From Dokdonia sp. PRO95 (GTDB taxonomy: Bacteria; Bacteroidota; Bacteroidia; Flavobacteriales; Flavobacteriaceae): a stretch of 64,000 nt of DNA. The translations under genes and the position numbers were made by a program. The stretch spans positions 2,985,966 to 3,049,965 of the forward strand of contig NZ_CM001837.1 in NCBI RefSeq assembly GCF_000355805.1, read 5' to 3'. Below, piece after piece: positions 37,701 to 45,456 of this stretch. The notes below the pieces were generated by a model. It did not search any database. It had not been told where the DNA came from and saw only the letters and a program-made list of their open reading frames with translations. Each line of letters opens with the position of its first letter. The stretch's first letter is position 1.

Positions 37701-39204
37701 TAAGTTTTGCTTTTGCATTAGGATCATCAAGCAACAATTCTCCATCAAAAACTGGCGCTTTAAGATTTCCAAAGACTGTGATGTTTTTATATAAATAGTT
37801 ATTGTAACCTATGCTTTTAATACTTCCCGAGAGCTTTGTATTAATGTTTTCTTGTATAAACCCTTTTCCCTCAACATCCATATCAAAGGTGGTCTCCCCA
37901 AGCCTATTATCGTCTAGCAGTTTACCTAGGTTAAAGTTGTCAAATTTTACATTACCCTCATAGCCCGCATTATCCGCATCTCTCAATCCTTTAAGTAATA
38001 GATCAAGAGAGACATCTCCCAGATTTGTTGTGAGATTACCATCTGTGACCACTGTAGATAGTGTAACCGTATTTGCACCACGAAAAGAAACTTGGCCTAA
38101 TTTTGACATTTCTGGTGGTAAGGAAGAAAGCACGTCTGGTAGTAATCTTTTTAAGTCAAAATAATTCGTCTCAAGATTATTGTACGTTCCAGAAATTCTA
38201 AAGTCATCACCGCTTACTAGACCGTCAAAATAAACATCACCTTCTATCACAGAATTTCCTAATCCTGTTACTTTAAGATTCGGCACTCTAAAGTCGTTAA
38301 GATGTCCGGTTACATTCCCAGATATATCTAAATCAATGTCTGGAGCAATCTCTCTATAAAATGGACGTATATCATTAGTAGATATTTTAGCTTTCGCGAA
38401 AGCGGCCTCCACCTCCACTAGCGTATTAAAATCATCCAGCGCTCCATCTGAAGTATCTAACTTGATATCACCTTCGATACTAGAAAAATCTGTTGTTAGT
38501 GAAAAATCTTTGAGCGTTATTAAATCTGGATCATAATTAAAAGTTCCATCTAGGGACCTTATCTGGTAGCCTCTAATGGCGTCAAAGGATAGTGACTCAA
38601 TATGAGCATCTACAGAACTGCTATTGAGATAAAAGTCTTCCCAATTAGTTGAAAGATTTTGATAATCGAGTACTAAAGAGTTTTCTAAGTCTCCGTTTAC
38701 ATACATGAATCTTCCTTCAGAAATTGACACATTATCTGAAGACATAATGAAAGCCTTTCCAGATTTTGGAGCATTTGTAGCAAACTGGCGTGAGAATAGC
38801 GTTAAGTTATCTGTAGCTTCACCTTTATATTTTGTGAGGTAAAAATTTACACCCTCAAGTGTAATATCCCCTAGCTCCATATTATTATCAAGTGCCTTCT
38901 GAACGCTATAGAGACTTGTAGCAAGCTCTTTTACGTAGATCATAGTATCTTGCTTATGATCTTTAATCAAGGTACCTTTTGCAAGAACATCTCCGTTCCA
39001 TTTGAGACCTACACGATCTACTTGTATACTGGTTCCGTAAGTATTATTTATACGCTCTGTAACGCTCTTGGCAATTCGAGTTTGAACGCTGGGAAGAGAA
39101 AGCAATAATAGAATGAGCCCAAAAAGCAAGAATAACACTAGAAGTGTGCGAAGTGCTATTTTTTTAAATTTCTTGATAGGGCTTATTGTTTTAACTTTGT
39201 ACAC
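34744..39204 (-). CDS. tamB: TamB-like translocation/assembly module protein
   Basis: The 1486-residue protein has an N-terminal membrane anchor (ALRTLLVLFLLFGLILLLLSL) and a very long beta-rich body of repeated asparagine- and aspartate-rich strands, ending in a DUF490-type C-terminus (GVGLSYAVDFNTFKELLRKIF). This is the TamB/AsmA-like layout: an inner-membrane-anchored periplasmic groove thought to move phospholipids to, or help insert proteins in, the outer membrane. Bacteroidota often carry it without TamA. AFAKA near residue 270 is encoded by a palindrome copy. It is divergent from tsaD with only 21 bases between the starts. Confidence 0.92.
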   Translation of the reverse strand: MYKVKTISPIKKFKKIALRTLLVLFLLFGLILLLLSLPSVQTRIAKSVTERINNTYGTSIQVDRVGLKWNGDVLAKGTLIKDHKQDTMIYVKELATSLYSVQKALDNNMELGDITLEGVNFYLTKYKGEATDNLTLFSRQFATNAPKSGKAFIMSSDNVSISEGRFMYVNGDLENSLVLDYQNLSTNWEDFYLNSSSVDAHIESLSFDAIRGYQIRSLDGTFNYDPDLITLKDFSLTTDFSSIEGDIKLDTSDGALDDFNTLVEVEAAFAKAKISTNDIRPFYREIAPDIDLDISGNVTGHLNDFRVPNLKVTGLGNSVIEGDVYFDGLVSGDDFRISGTYNNLETNYFDLKRLLPDVLSSLPPEMSKLGQVSFRGANTVTLSTVVTDGNLTTNLGDVSLDLLLKGLRDADNAGYEGNVKFDNFNLGKLLDDNRLGETTFDMDVEGKGFIQENINTKLSGSIKSIGYNNYLYKNITVFGNLKAPVFDGELLLDDPNAKAKLNGLIDISKEFNSYDLEAQIDYADLKMLNFINDSISILKGNVIIDMKGTNVEDVYGRISFADASYQNKNNTYSFKDFEITSKFDAKKVRTIDINSTEIISGEVRGVFKFNEVVPLFKNAIGSLYTNYQPEVLTEDQFMDFEFTIFNKIVAIFVPELDFEPETIIRGSVVANDSEFKLTFKSPKIDAFGYMAEDIEVRVDNKNPLFNTYVAADSVNAGFYAVSDFNLINVTLKDTLFMRSEFTGGKRNDDSFDLSLYHTINAEGNSVLGFKKSKIIFKDNPWYINEQNDRKNSVVFDNNFKDIDINTLALSHKDERIDLKGQLRDSTFKDIKANFKNVDLAKVTPDLDSLDLGGRINGKLDILQKNGAYFPNTSLAINDFSVNGTNLGQLDLNVTGNATLSKYDIKSKLERDGLRSLTADGSIDASGKVPYIDMDVGLKELDLSPFNPMGKGVIDQIRGLASGEAKVIGDYRNPDINGNLTLENAGIAIPYLNVNYDFKGISNVKLNKQQFIFEAIQLEDVKYNTLGALNGSISHKSFSDWKLDLGISANRIAVLDTEEDIESLYYGTAFLEGEAFIKGPTDNLVIDVFGETARGTTFKIPIDDSEALGDNSYIKFLSPEEKEARINGVQVITEAVKGLSVNFDLDIDPDAEVEVVVDKANGSTLRGRGVGTLLIQLDTNGKFIMNGDFIATEGVFNFRYGGFITKDFVLQQDANIRWDGDPAKALLDVSAIYRTQANPGTLLQTSTVNRKIPVNVVINLDGELLKPDITFDIEFPGAGSTVVSELEFLLQDRNAKELNAISLVSQGAFLSSADINTASAAVNNLLETTSSILSGILFNDDDSIFDVGIDLVQADRDPTLDVQSAGRVGVTLSTQITNRVLINGKVGVPTGGVSESVIVGDVEIDFLLNEDGTLRAKVFNRQTDIQFIGETEGYTQGVGLSYAVDFNTFKELLRKIFKGKIKEAVEQAKGEKDVPKKIAPDGVQFNR
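38389..38404. repeat. Near-exact palindrome inside tamB
   Basis: AGCTTTCGCGAAAGCG (one mismatch) is read on the minus strand as A-A-F-A-K-A-K. Confidence 0.88.
39192..39199 (+). promoter_or_regulatory. Promoter of tsaD
   Basis: TAACTTTG matches TAnnTTTG, with TTG at 39173-39175 as a possible -33 element (16-base spacer). It overlaps the beginning of tamB, so the divergent promoters must overlap. Confidence 0.5.
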
Positions 39205-39225
39205 TTACTGCAACTTACGTGCCTT

Positions 39226-40266
39226 ATGAATAATAAAATTTCTTCTACTTATATTCTCGCAATAGAATCATCTTGTGATGACACTGCTGCGGCTGTTTTA
39301 CACAACGACAAGGTACTCTCAAATGTTGTTGCAAACCAAGACATTCATCAAGAATATGGAGGGGTAGTTCCAGAGCTTGCTTCACGTGCACATCAACAAA
39401 ATATTGTTCCCGTAGTAACCGCTGCTTTACGCAAGGCAAATATCGATAAAAATCAGCTAAGCGCTATAGCTTTTACAAGTGGTCCGGGCTTATTAGGATC
39501 TTTACTCGTAGGCACCTCTTTTGCTAAGTCTTTTGCTATGGGTTTAGATATCCCGCTTATTGATGTAAATCATATGCAGGCACACATTTTAGCCCATTTT
39601 ATAGATGAAGATGGCTATAATAAACCTACATTCCCCTTTCTAGGAGTTACAATCTCTGGAGGTCACACACAGATTGTACGTGTAGATGACTACTTTACCA
39701 TGGAGGTTATAGGGCAAACTATAGATGACGCCGTAGGCGAAGCTTTTGATAAAAGCGCAAAAATCTTAGGCTTACCTTATCCTGGGGGACCGTTAATTGA
39801 CAAATATGCACAAGACGGAGACCCAAAGGCCTTTCCATTTACAAAACCCAAAGTAGGCGGCCTAGATTTTAGTTTTAGTGGTCTTAAAACTCAAATCATG
39901 TACTTTGTACAAAAACAGCAACTAGCAGATCCAAGCTTTATTGATAATCGTCGCGATGATGTTTGTGCATCTATTCAACATACCATTGTCAATATTTTAA
40001 TGGATAAAATCAAAAAAGCTGTAAAAGAAACTGGCATTACTCAAATTGCCATAGGTGGTGGCGTTTCAGCAAATAGTGGGATACGCAGTGCGTTAAAAGC
40101 ATCTGAGTCTAAATATGGATGGAGTACTTATTTACCAAAATTTCAATACACCACAGATAATGCAGCTATGATAGGAATTGTAGGTTATTTAAAATACAAT
40201 CAGCTATCTGAGAAAAACACGTATCAAGATCTTGGTGTTAGTGCTCAATCACGATTAAAAATATAA
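39226..40266 (+). CDS. tsaD: tRNA threonylcarbamoyladenosine biosynthesis protein TsaD
   Basis: The 346-residue protein transfers the threonylcarbamoyl group to A37 of ANN-decoding tRNAs, together with TsaB and TsaE. The start ILAIESSCDDTAAAVL, the metal-binding HMQAHILAHF (HxxxH), the GGHTQIVRVDD loop, the GEAFDKSAKILGLPYPGGP segment and the final DNAAMIGIVGYLKY are the standard order for the family. The length is normal. rsmE begins two bases after its stop, so the two are cotranscribed. Confidence 0.97.
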   Translation: MNNKISSTYILAIESSCDDTAAAVLHNDKVLSNVVANQDIHQEYGGVVPELASRAHQQNIVPVVTAALRKANIDKNQLSAIAFTSGPGLLGSLLVGTSFAKSFAMGLDIPLIDVNHMQAHILAHFIDEDGYNKPTFPFLGVTISGGHTQIVRVDDYFTMEVIGQTIDDAVGEAFDKSAKILGLPYPGGPLIDKYAQDGDPKAFPFTKPKVGGLDFSFSGLKTQIMYFVQKQQLADPSFIDNRRDDVCASIQHTIVNILMDKIKKAVKETGITQIAIGGGVSANSGIRSALKASESKYGWSTYLPKFQYTTDNAAMIGIVGYLKYNQLSEKNTYQDLGVSAQSRLKI

Positions 40267-40268
40267 GA

Positions 40269-40973
40269 ATGCAGTTATTTTATAGTGAAACACTAACAAC
40301 AGATAGCGATACTTATACGTTACCTAAAGATGAAAGTAAGCACGTGATACGCGTACTACGTAAAAAAACGGGTGACGCAATACAGCTAACTAACGGAAAA
40401 GGATATCTTTTTAATGCAATTGTGGCAGAAGAAAATCCTAACAAATGTAGGTTACAAATAGAAAATTATAGTTACCAAGAGCCCAGAGACTATAAACTTC
40501 ATCTAGCTGTTGCACCTACAAAACTTAATGATCGCTTTGAGTGGTTTTTAGAGAAAGCTACAGAAATAGGTATTACAGAAATTACACCAGTACTCTGTGA
40601 TCATAGCGAACGTAAGGTTATAAAAGAAGAACGCTTTATAAAGATTATTCAAAGTGCTATGAAGCAATCATTGCATTATCATCTTCCTAAATTGCATCCG
40701 CTCACTCAATTTTCAGAGTTTGTGAAGCATGAAAGAATGGATAAGACTTTTATTGCACACTGTGAAGATCTCAAAAAAGAGTCTCTCAAAGATTACTTAC
40801 AGCCTCATGAATCATACACTATTCTCATAGGTCCAGAAGGAGATTTTTCAACAAAAGAAATTGAGCTAGCTCTAAAGGAAGGGATCACTCCCGTATCCTT
40901 AGGTAAAAGCCGTTTGCGCACAGAGACAGCTGCTGTAGTTGCTTGTCACAGCGTCGCTTTTGTAAATGAGTAA
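40269..40973 (+). CDS. rsmE: 16S rRNA (uracil1498-N3)-methyltransferase
   Basis: The 234-residue SPOUT-family enzyme methylates U1498 of 16S rRNA. The N-terminal PUA-like part includes ESKHVIRVLRKKTGD, and the C-terminal knot has LIGPEGDFSTKEIE, LGKSRLRTETAA, the AdoMet-binding trefoil knot signature. KLNDRFEWFLEKATEIGITEI is also conserved. It follows tsaD by two bases. Confidence 0.95.
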   Translation: MQLFYSETLTTDSDTYTLPKDESKHVIRVLRKKTGDAIQLTNGKGYLFNAIVAEENPNKCRLQIENYSYQEPRDYKLHLAVAPTKLNDRFEWFLEKATEIGITEITPVLCDHSERKVIKEERFIKIIQSAMKQSLHYHLPKLHPLTQFSEFVKHERMDKTFIAHCEDLKKESLKDYLQPHESYTILIGPEGDFSTKEIELALKEGITPVSLGKSRLRTETAAVVACHSVAFVNE

Positions 40974-41108
40974 TTACTTGCAATTACTCTCAAAACACTA
41001 GAGCAAAATCAAGATTTTGTAAATTCAAATAATAATGGTTTATTTGCTTCCTGCGTCTCCACAAGAGATAAAGGCCCAACCTATTATTAATCAAAAGATT
41101 AGATAAAA

Positions 41109-42107
41109 TTGCGTAATTTTGTCAAAGTGGTTGCACCCTTTATCCCGGCGTTTATAAGCGTTTGCGGAGGCATTACTATGATGATAAGCTTAGAGTTATT
41201 TTTTACAAATGACCATCTACCTGAACTCAAAAACATACTTCTATTGCTCTTATTTTTGAGTTCTATTCTTGTTGTCGTTCTTCTTGGCTTTATACTTTCA
41301 AAAACAGCTCGTCTTAAATTTTCTGGAGACTCATTATTTCAAGAAATACAAAAATTGACTCAGCAAGTTCATTACTTTAGGGATATTGCAGATATTCTTA
41401 TAAGATCATCAGTATGGACACCAGGGCTTAAAGAATACATTGACGAGGAATTCTCAAGTCTCAATTATTTTTTAGTTAAAGAGTTCTACAAAGGTAGATC
41501 TAAACTAGCTTTGGAATATATTGAAGAAAAAGATCGCTACGGAGAAACAGAAATACTTTACCTAGAAACCAAATCACTACTGCTCAATGACCCTAGTAAG
41601 AGTAGTGTAAAAGGATATATGAATCCTAAAGAATATGATGTTCGTATGCTTAAAAAGTGGACGGAACACAAAGTAGGAATGGGATGGAATCATTATTTTG
41701 GTTTTAAGTACAATCAGTTTAAGGAAGAACTAGATATCCATCGCGTCTATGAACGCCACCAAGAGAGAATTTTAAAGTATGCAGTACAACTAGATCCTCT
41801 AAGATACAGAGACATGGGTTTTAGTGAAGAACTTCTTTCAAAACTTGGTATGCACCTGTCTGAAGAGGTATTACCTCAATTATTAAGTCTTACTTCACAA
41901 TCTGTACGTAAGGTTCCTAAAGTTATAACAGTGGCATACATACTCATTGTTTTGCTCGTCATATTTGGAGTAATACTGCCCACTATCACCCTTCTTTTTG
42001 GATTACATGTTTTATTTGGATTTCTATCTATAACTGTTGTAGTAAGTATAATTTTCTTTCTTATGCTTTCTATATACCCTTTTGTAAAACGCGAGATTAA
42101 TGGTTGA
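41109..42107 (+). CDS. Hypothetical membrane protein, two helices at each end
   Basis: The 332-residue frame begins at a TTG (41109); no upstream ATG is in frame before a stop, so the start is uncertain. Two hydrophobic helices lie near residues 8-32 and 42-65, a soluble charged middle of about 200 residues follows (QKLTQQVHYFRDIADIL suggests helices), and two more helices lie near 275-325. I do not recognise a family. The layout suggests a membrane-bound sensor or scaffold with a cytoplasmic core, but no function can be given. It follows rsmE by 135 bases. Confidence 0.65.
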   Translation: MRNFVKVVAPFIPAFISVCGGITMMISLELFFTNDHLPELKNILLLLLFLSSILVVVLLGFILSKTARLKFSGDSLFQEIQKLTQQVHYFRDIADILIRSSVWTPGLKEYIDEEFSSLNYFLVKEFYKGRSKLALEYIEEKDRYGETEILYLETKSLLLNDPSKSSVKGYMNPKEYDVRMLKKWTEHKVGMGWNHYFGFKYNQFKEELDIHRVYERHQERILKYAVQLDPLRYRDMGFSEELLSKLGMHLSEEVLPQLLSLTSQSVRKVPKVITVAYILIVLLVIFGVILPTITLLFGLHVLFGFLSITVVVSIIFFLMLSIYPFVKREING

Positions 42108-42111
42108 TTTA

Positions 42112-42127
42112 CGCTTTCGCGAAAGCA
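42112..42127. repeat. Near-exact palindrome between genes
   Basis: CGCTTTCGCGAAAGCA, one mismatch, four bases after the preceding stop and 20 bases before a promoter-like box. Confidence 0.85.
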
Positions 42128-42147
42128 AAATAAACCCTCTTATACCC

Positions 42148-42155
42148 TATCTTTG
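42148..42155 (+). promoter_or_regulatory. Bacteroidota-type -7 box before the phosphatidyltransferase gene
   Basis: TATCTTTG followed by TAC fits the TAnnTTTG consensus, 68 bases before the start at 42224. No -33 TTG is visible. Confidence 0.45.
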
Positions 42156-42223
42156 TACTCAATATAAATTGCTGTTTTAAATGCACCTTCTAGGTTTTTA
42201 AAAATGCTATTACCTAGAAGTTT

Positions 42224-42997
42224 ATGTCAAAATTACCTGAAGCCCACAAATTTGTTGACCTTTCTGATTATGGTCGAAGCATTGCTCGTCAAATCGCCCT
42301 TACCCTTAAAGACACCTCTGCAACTCCGGTTCAAGTAACATACTCCTTTGTAGTAAGCGGTATAATGGCAATTGCCTGCATAGTTGAAGGGTATTACTTT
42401 CTAGCTGCTTTTTTCTTAGTCTTAAAATCAATTCTTGATGCGGCAGATGGAGAACTCGCAAGAATAAAAAATACTCCATCCTATACGGGAAGATACCTAG
42501 ATTCTATATCTGATATACTTTTAAACGCTGCAATCCTCTACACGATTGGTTTTATAACTAATGCCAGTTTATACTGGACAGTGCTTGCGTTTTTATGCAT
42601 CCAGCTGCAAGGAACATTATATAATTACTATTACGTGATATTACGTAGCAAGCTCAATGGCGACACTACTAGTCGTATTATTGAAATAGGTATTCCTAAG
42701 GCTTTACCAGGCGAACAGCAGAGTACGGTTACCTTTCTATATAAAACGTACAGGATTTTGTACGGAGCATTTGACGCTATTATTTATAAGGTGGACCCTA
42801 ATGCCGAGGAGGGTTCTATTACACCAAACTGGCTTATGACCATAGTGTCTACTTTTGGCTTAGGTTTTCAATTATTACTAATTGCACTATTTCTTATTGT
42901 AGGCCTCCCTGAGTATATAATTCCATTTTTTATAGGATACACTATCATGATACCTGTTTTAATCATAACAAGGATAGCAGTAAGAACAGAAAAGTAA
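42224..42997 (+). CDS. CDP-alcohol phosphatidyltransferase family protein
   Basis: The 257-residue integral membrane enzyme carries the complete family motif DxxDGxxARx8Gx3Dx3D: it reads DAADGELAR, then eight residues, then GRYLDSISD. About six hydrophobic helices surround it. Members transfer a phosphatidyl or related group from a CDP-activated donor to an alcohol such as glycerol-3-phosphate, inositol or ethanolamine derivatives. The acceptor cannot be told here. It ends at a bidirectional terminator. Confidence 0.87.
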   Translation: MSKLPEAHKFVDLSDYGRSIARQIALTLKDTSATPVQVTYSFVVSGIMAIACIVEGYYFLAAFFLVLKSILDAADGELARIKNTPSYTGRYLDSISDILLNAAILYTIGFITNASLYWTVLAFLCIQLQGTLYNYYYVILRSKLNGDTTSRIIEIGIPKALPGEQQSTVTFLYKTYRILYGAFDAIIYKVDPNAEEGSITPNWLMTIVSTFGLGFQLLLIALFLIVGLPEYIIPFFIGYTIMIPVLIITRIAVRTEK

Positions 42998-43018
42998 TAG
43001 CTATTTCTATAAACTAAA

Positions 43019-43050
43019 AAAGCCCAGCTATGAGAATTAGCTGGGCTTTA
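43019..43050. terminator. Bidirectional rho-independent terminator
   Basis: AAAGCCCAGCTA (43019-43030) pairs perfectly with TAGCTGGGCTTT (43038-43049) around a seven-base loop. A runs and T runs flank the two sides, so it serves both the phosphatidyltransferase gene and the convergent beta-barrel gene. Confidence 0.85.
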
Positions 43051-43070
43051 TATTTATGTGTAAGGTAAGT

Positions 43071-43736
43071 TTATAAACGGTACCCTATGCTTAATGTTAT
43101 GTATTGATTAGTACCCGACCCATTCACTAGGAAGTTATCACCATTCACAAGACTATTATTATTTGCTTGTGGCTCGCCATCTTCTGGTGTATATGGTAAA
43201 CGTACTGCTGCATCGTCTTCAAAAACCTCTAAGAAGCCTTTAGTAAATCTCGCCTCTATAAAGACACTCTCATTAAAGTGATATCCTAAACCTCCAAAAG
43301 CAGAAAAGTCAAACGACTTATAGTTTTCTGATTGCTCGTAAAATGAAATCTTAAGTCCTGCTTGTGGTCCCGCAATAAGAAAAACTCTATTAAGGTTAAG
43401 ACGTAATCCTAAAGGGATTTGTAAGAAATCATAACGAACACCCTCGTACTTATTTCCTTGAGATGAAAATGCAAACTCTGGCTGAAAGCTCAATTTATTA
43501 TTTACTGGAATCTCTGCAAGAAATGCAACTGCAAATCCGTAGCGGCTGTCATCTATAGAACTAAAAGGCGCAATAGCTGGATCACCATTTAAACCATTAT
43601 TCTCAATAGTGTACTCGAGGTTACTTATTTCACTCACACTTAAGCCCGCTTTAAATCCAAAGCGTACGCCCTGAGCAAAAAGCTGTGTGCTACATAAAAA
43701 TGCAAAAAAGATGATAGATAGTACTATTTTTTTCAT
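43071..43736 (-). CDS. Outer-membrane beta-barrel protein, PorT-like, copy 1
   Basis: The 221-residue protein has a signal peptide (MKKIVLSIIFFAFLCSTQLFAQ) and short alternating strands ending in ITLSIGYRL, a C-terminal aromatic barrel signature. The start of the mature part, GVRFGFKAGLSVSEISNLEY, is typical of the outer-membrane protein beta-barrel (PF13568-type) family common in Bacteroidota. It is a close relative of the next gene. A Gly/Asn-rich loop (QANNNSLVNGDNFLVNGSG) lies near the C-terminus. Function is unknown; structural or adhesion roles are usual guesses. Confidence 0.82.
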   Translation of the reverse strand: MKKIVLSIIFFAFLCSTQLFAQGVRFGFKAGLSVSEISNLEYTIENNGLNGDPAIAPFSSIDDSRYGFAVAFLAEIPVNNKLSFQPEFAFSSQGNKYEGVRYDFLQIPLGLRLNLNRVFLIAGPQAGLKISFYEQSENYKSFDFSAFGGLGYHFNESVFIEARFTKGFLEVFEDDAAVRLPYTPEDGEPQANNNSLVNGDNFLVNGSGTNQYITLSIGYRL

Positions 43737-43791
43737 AATTAAAAGATATTCGTCATTAGTAAATAGAGATAACGTTGGGAATCTCAGGGTA

Positions 43792-43799
43792 TAAAGATA
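43792..43799 (-). promoter_or_regulatory. -7-like box upstream of beta-barrel copy 1
   Basis: On the minus strand TATCTTTA followed by TAC resembles TAnnTTTG, 56 bases before the gene start at 43736. Confidence 0.35.
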
Positions 43800-43892
43800 A
43801 ATTGTATAAATCAGTTATCTACACTAAAATATTAAAACCAAGCAAATAAACTATAAAAAACAAATTATACCCGATAACGAACACATTTTTCA

Positions 43893-44501
43893 TTAAAGTC
43901 TATAACCTATCCCTAGTTGAATCACTGCATTTTTACCTTCTAATTCTGAAAACCTAGTCTCTCCAGCATTATTAAAAGTAAAATTGTTATTATCTTGAAA
44001 GACATCTGTTAGACCATAAGTATATCTAGCCTCTATAAAAATATTAGAATCAAAAATATACCCTATCCCACCAAATGCAGATGCTTCAAAGTTTGAAAAA
44101 ACACCTGATTTATTAGGGTCCCATACTTTTACCCCTACTTGTGGACCAGCATTTATATACAAATTACTTAGATTGAGCTTAAGGCCTAAAGGAAGGTTTA
44201 AATAATCTAAGCGAAAACTCTCCAAATTTTTTCCTTGTTGAGAAAAGATAAATTCTGGCATAAAACTTAACTTCTCAGAGAGAGGAATATCTACCAGAAA
44301 ACCTACAAAATAACCTGTGCGTTTTCCGTCAAGTTGGTTTTCAATTCTCTCTGCAGCAGAGCTACCATCATTGTCAAAAGACAATCCAGTAACATCTGCA
44401 AAGTTTACTCCTGCTTTAAATCCAGAAGTAACCTGAGCGTTAATAAAAGAAAAAGATAATAGAGATAGTCCCGTTAATAATAAAAATAATGATTTTTTCA
44501 T
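43893..44501 (-). CDS. Outer-membrane beta-barrel protein, PorT-like, copy 2
   Basis: The 202-residue protein has the signal peptide MKKSLFLLLTGLSLLSFSFINAQ and shares the mature start (TSGFKAGVNFADVTGL), the LDYLNLPLGLKLNLSNLYINAGPQVGVK segment and the end LGIGYRL with its neighbour. The two are tandem paralogues about 155 bases apart, probably from duplication. The barrel should have about eight strands. No ligand can be inferred. Confidence 0.82.
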   Translation of the reverse strand: MKKSLFLLLTGLSLLSFSFINAQVTSGFKAGVNFADVTGLSFDNDGSSAAERIENQLDGKRTGYFVGFLVDIPLSEKLSFMPEFIFSQQGKNLESFRLDYLNLPLGLKLNLSNLYINAGPQVGVKVWDPNKSGVFSNFEASAFGGIGYIFDSNIFIEARYTYGLTDVFQDNNNFTFNNAGETRFSELEGKNAVIQLGIGYRL

Positions 44502-44562
44502 GATCTAATGTTTTGTATATCTATAGTTTACACAAAAATATACATTAAACTCCAAACCATTA

Positions 44563-45456
44563 TCATGATTTATTAGAATGGTATAAGCTTTTTATAATCC
44601 CATCTGCCAGCCCAATTTTCGGAACAATAATCTGCTTTGCTTTAGATGATTTCATTGCTTGTAAATAAATACGCAATGCTGGTATAATCACATCTGCACG
44701 ATCAGGGTTAAGAGAAAGCTTTACAATACGCTCCTCGTAAGTCATCGTTTTAAGTTCTTTATATAATTGCGTAAGAAATAAGTATGATAGCGTTTTTCCA
44801 GGCTTTTTTGCACTTAACTTAAATACCTTATTTATGTTCCCACCAGATCCTATAAGATCTATATGATCATAATTTTCACATTTTAAAGCAATCCATTTTT
44901 CTAAAATTTCCCAATCTTCAACAGAAACTAGATCATTTAATAAACGCACAGTTCCAATCTTGAAGGATCGAGAGGCAATCACATTGCCCATGTGATAAAT
45001 TGTTATTTCAGTACTACCCCCTCCTACATCTACATAGATATAGGTCCGGTCTTCTTTAATAAAACTATTAAGATCTGTGGCCGCTATAATCTTTGCCTCT
45101 TCCTCACCATCTATAACATCAACAGTGATATTTGTTTTTTTCTTTAACGCTTTCGCGAAAGCTAAACCATTACGAGCATCTCTCATGGCACTAGTAGCAC
45201 AAGCTCTATACTTCAGCACTTGGTGAGCATTCATAAGTAATCTAAAAGCTTTCATGGCATCTTCCATGCGCTCTTGATTCTTAACAGAGATCTCGCCATT
45301 TACAAACACATCCTCCCCAAGCCTTATAGGTACACGGACTAAAGCATTTTTCTTAAATAATGTAGGGCCATCTTCTTGTTCAATAATATTTGCGATAAGG
45401 AGACGCACAGCATTAGAGCCTATATCTATTGCGGCATATTTTTTTATGGTAAGCAC
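44563..45456 (-). CDS. ppx: Short Ppx/GppA-family exopolyphosphatase
   Basis: The 297-residue protein is a short form of exopolyphosphatase: the two actin-like domains are complete (KKYAAIDIGSNAVRLLIANI, then YVDVGGGSTEITIY) but the C-terminal helical extension of E. coli Ppx (513 residues) is absent. It removes terminal phosphates from polyphosphate or hydrolyses pppGpp. The stop of the upstream polyphosphate kinase gene overlaps its start by one base, so synthesis and degradation enzymes are made from one transcript. AFAKA (LAFAKALKKK) is encoded by a palindrome copy at 45148. Confidence 0.9.
   Translation of the reverse strand: MLTIKKYAAIDIGSNAVRLLIANIIEQEDGPTLFKKNALVRVPIRLGEDVFVNGEISVKNQERMEDAMKAFRLLMNAHQVLKYRACATSAMRDARNGLAFAKALKKKTNITVDVIDGEEEAKIIAATDLNSFIKEDRTYIYVDVGGGSTEITIYHMGNVIASRSFKIGTVRLLNDLVSVEDWEILEKWIALKCENYDHIDLIGSGGNINKVFKLSAKKPGKTLSYLFLTQLYKELKTMTYEERIVKLSLNPDRADVIIPALRIYLQAMKSSKAKQIIVPKIGLADGIIKSLYHSNKS
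45148..45163. repeat. Near-exact palindrome inside ppx
   Basis: CGCTTTCGCGAAAGCT (one mismatch) is read on the minus strand as L-A-F-A-K-A-L. Confidence 0.88.
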
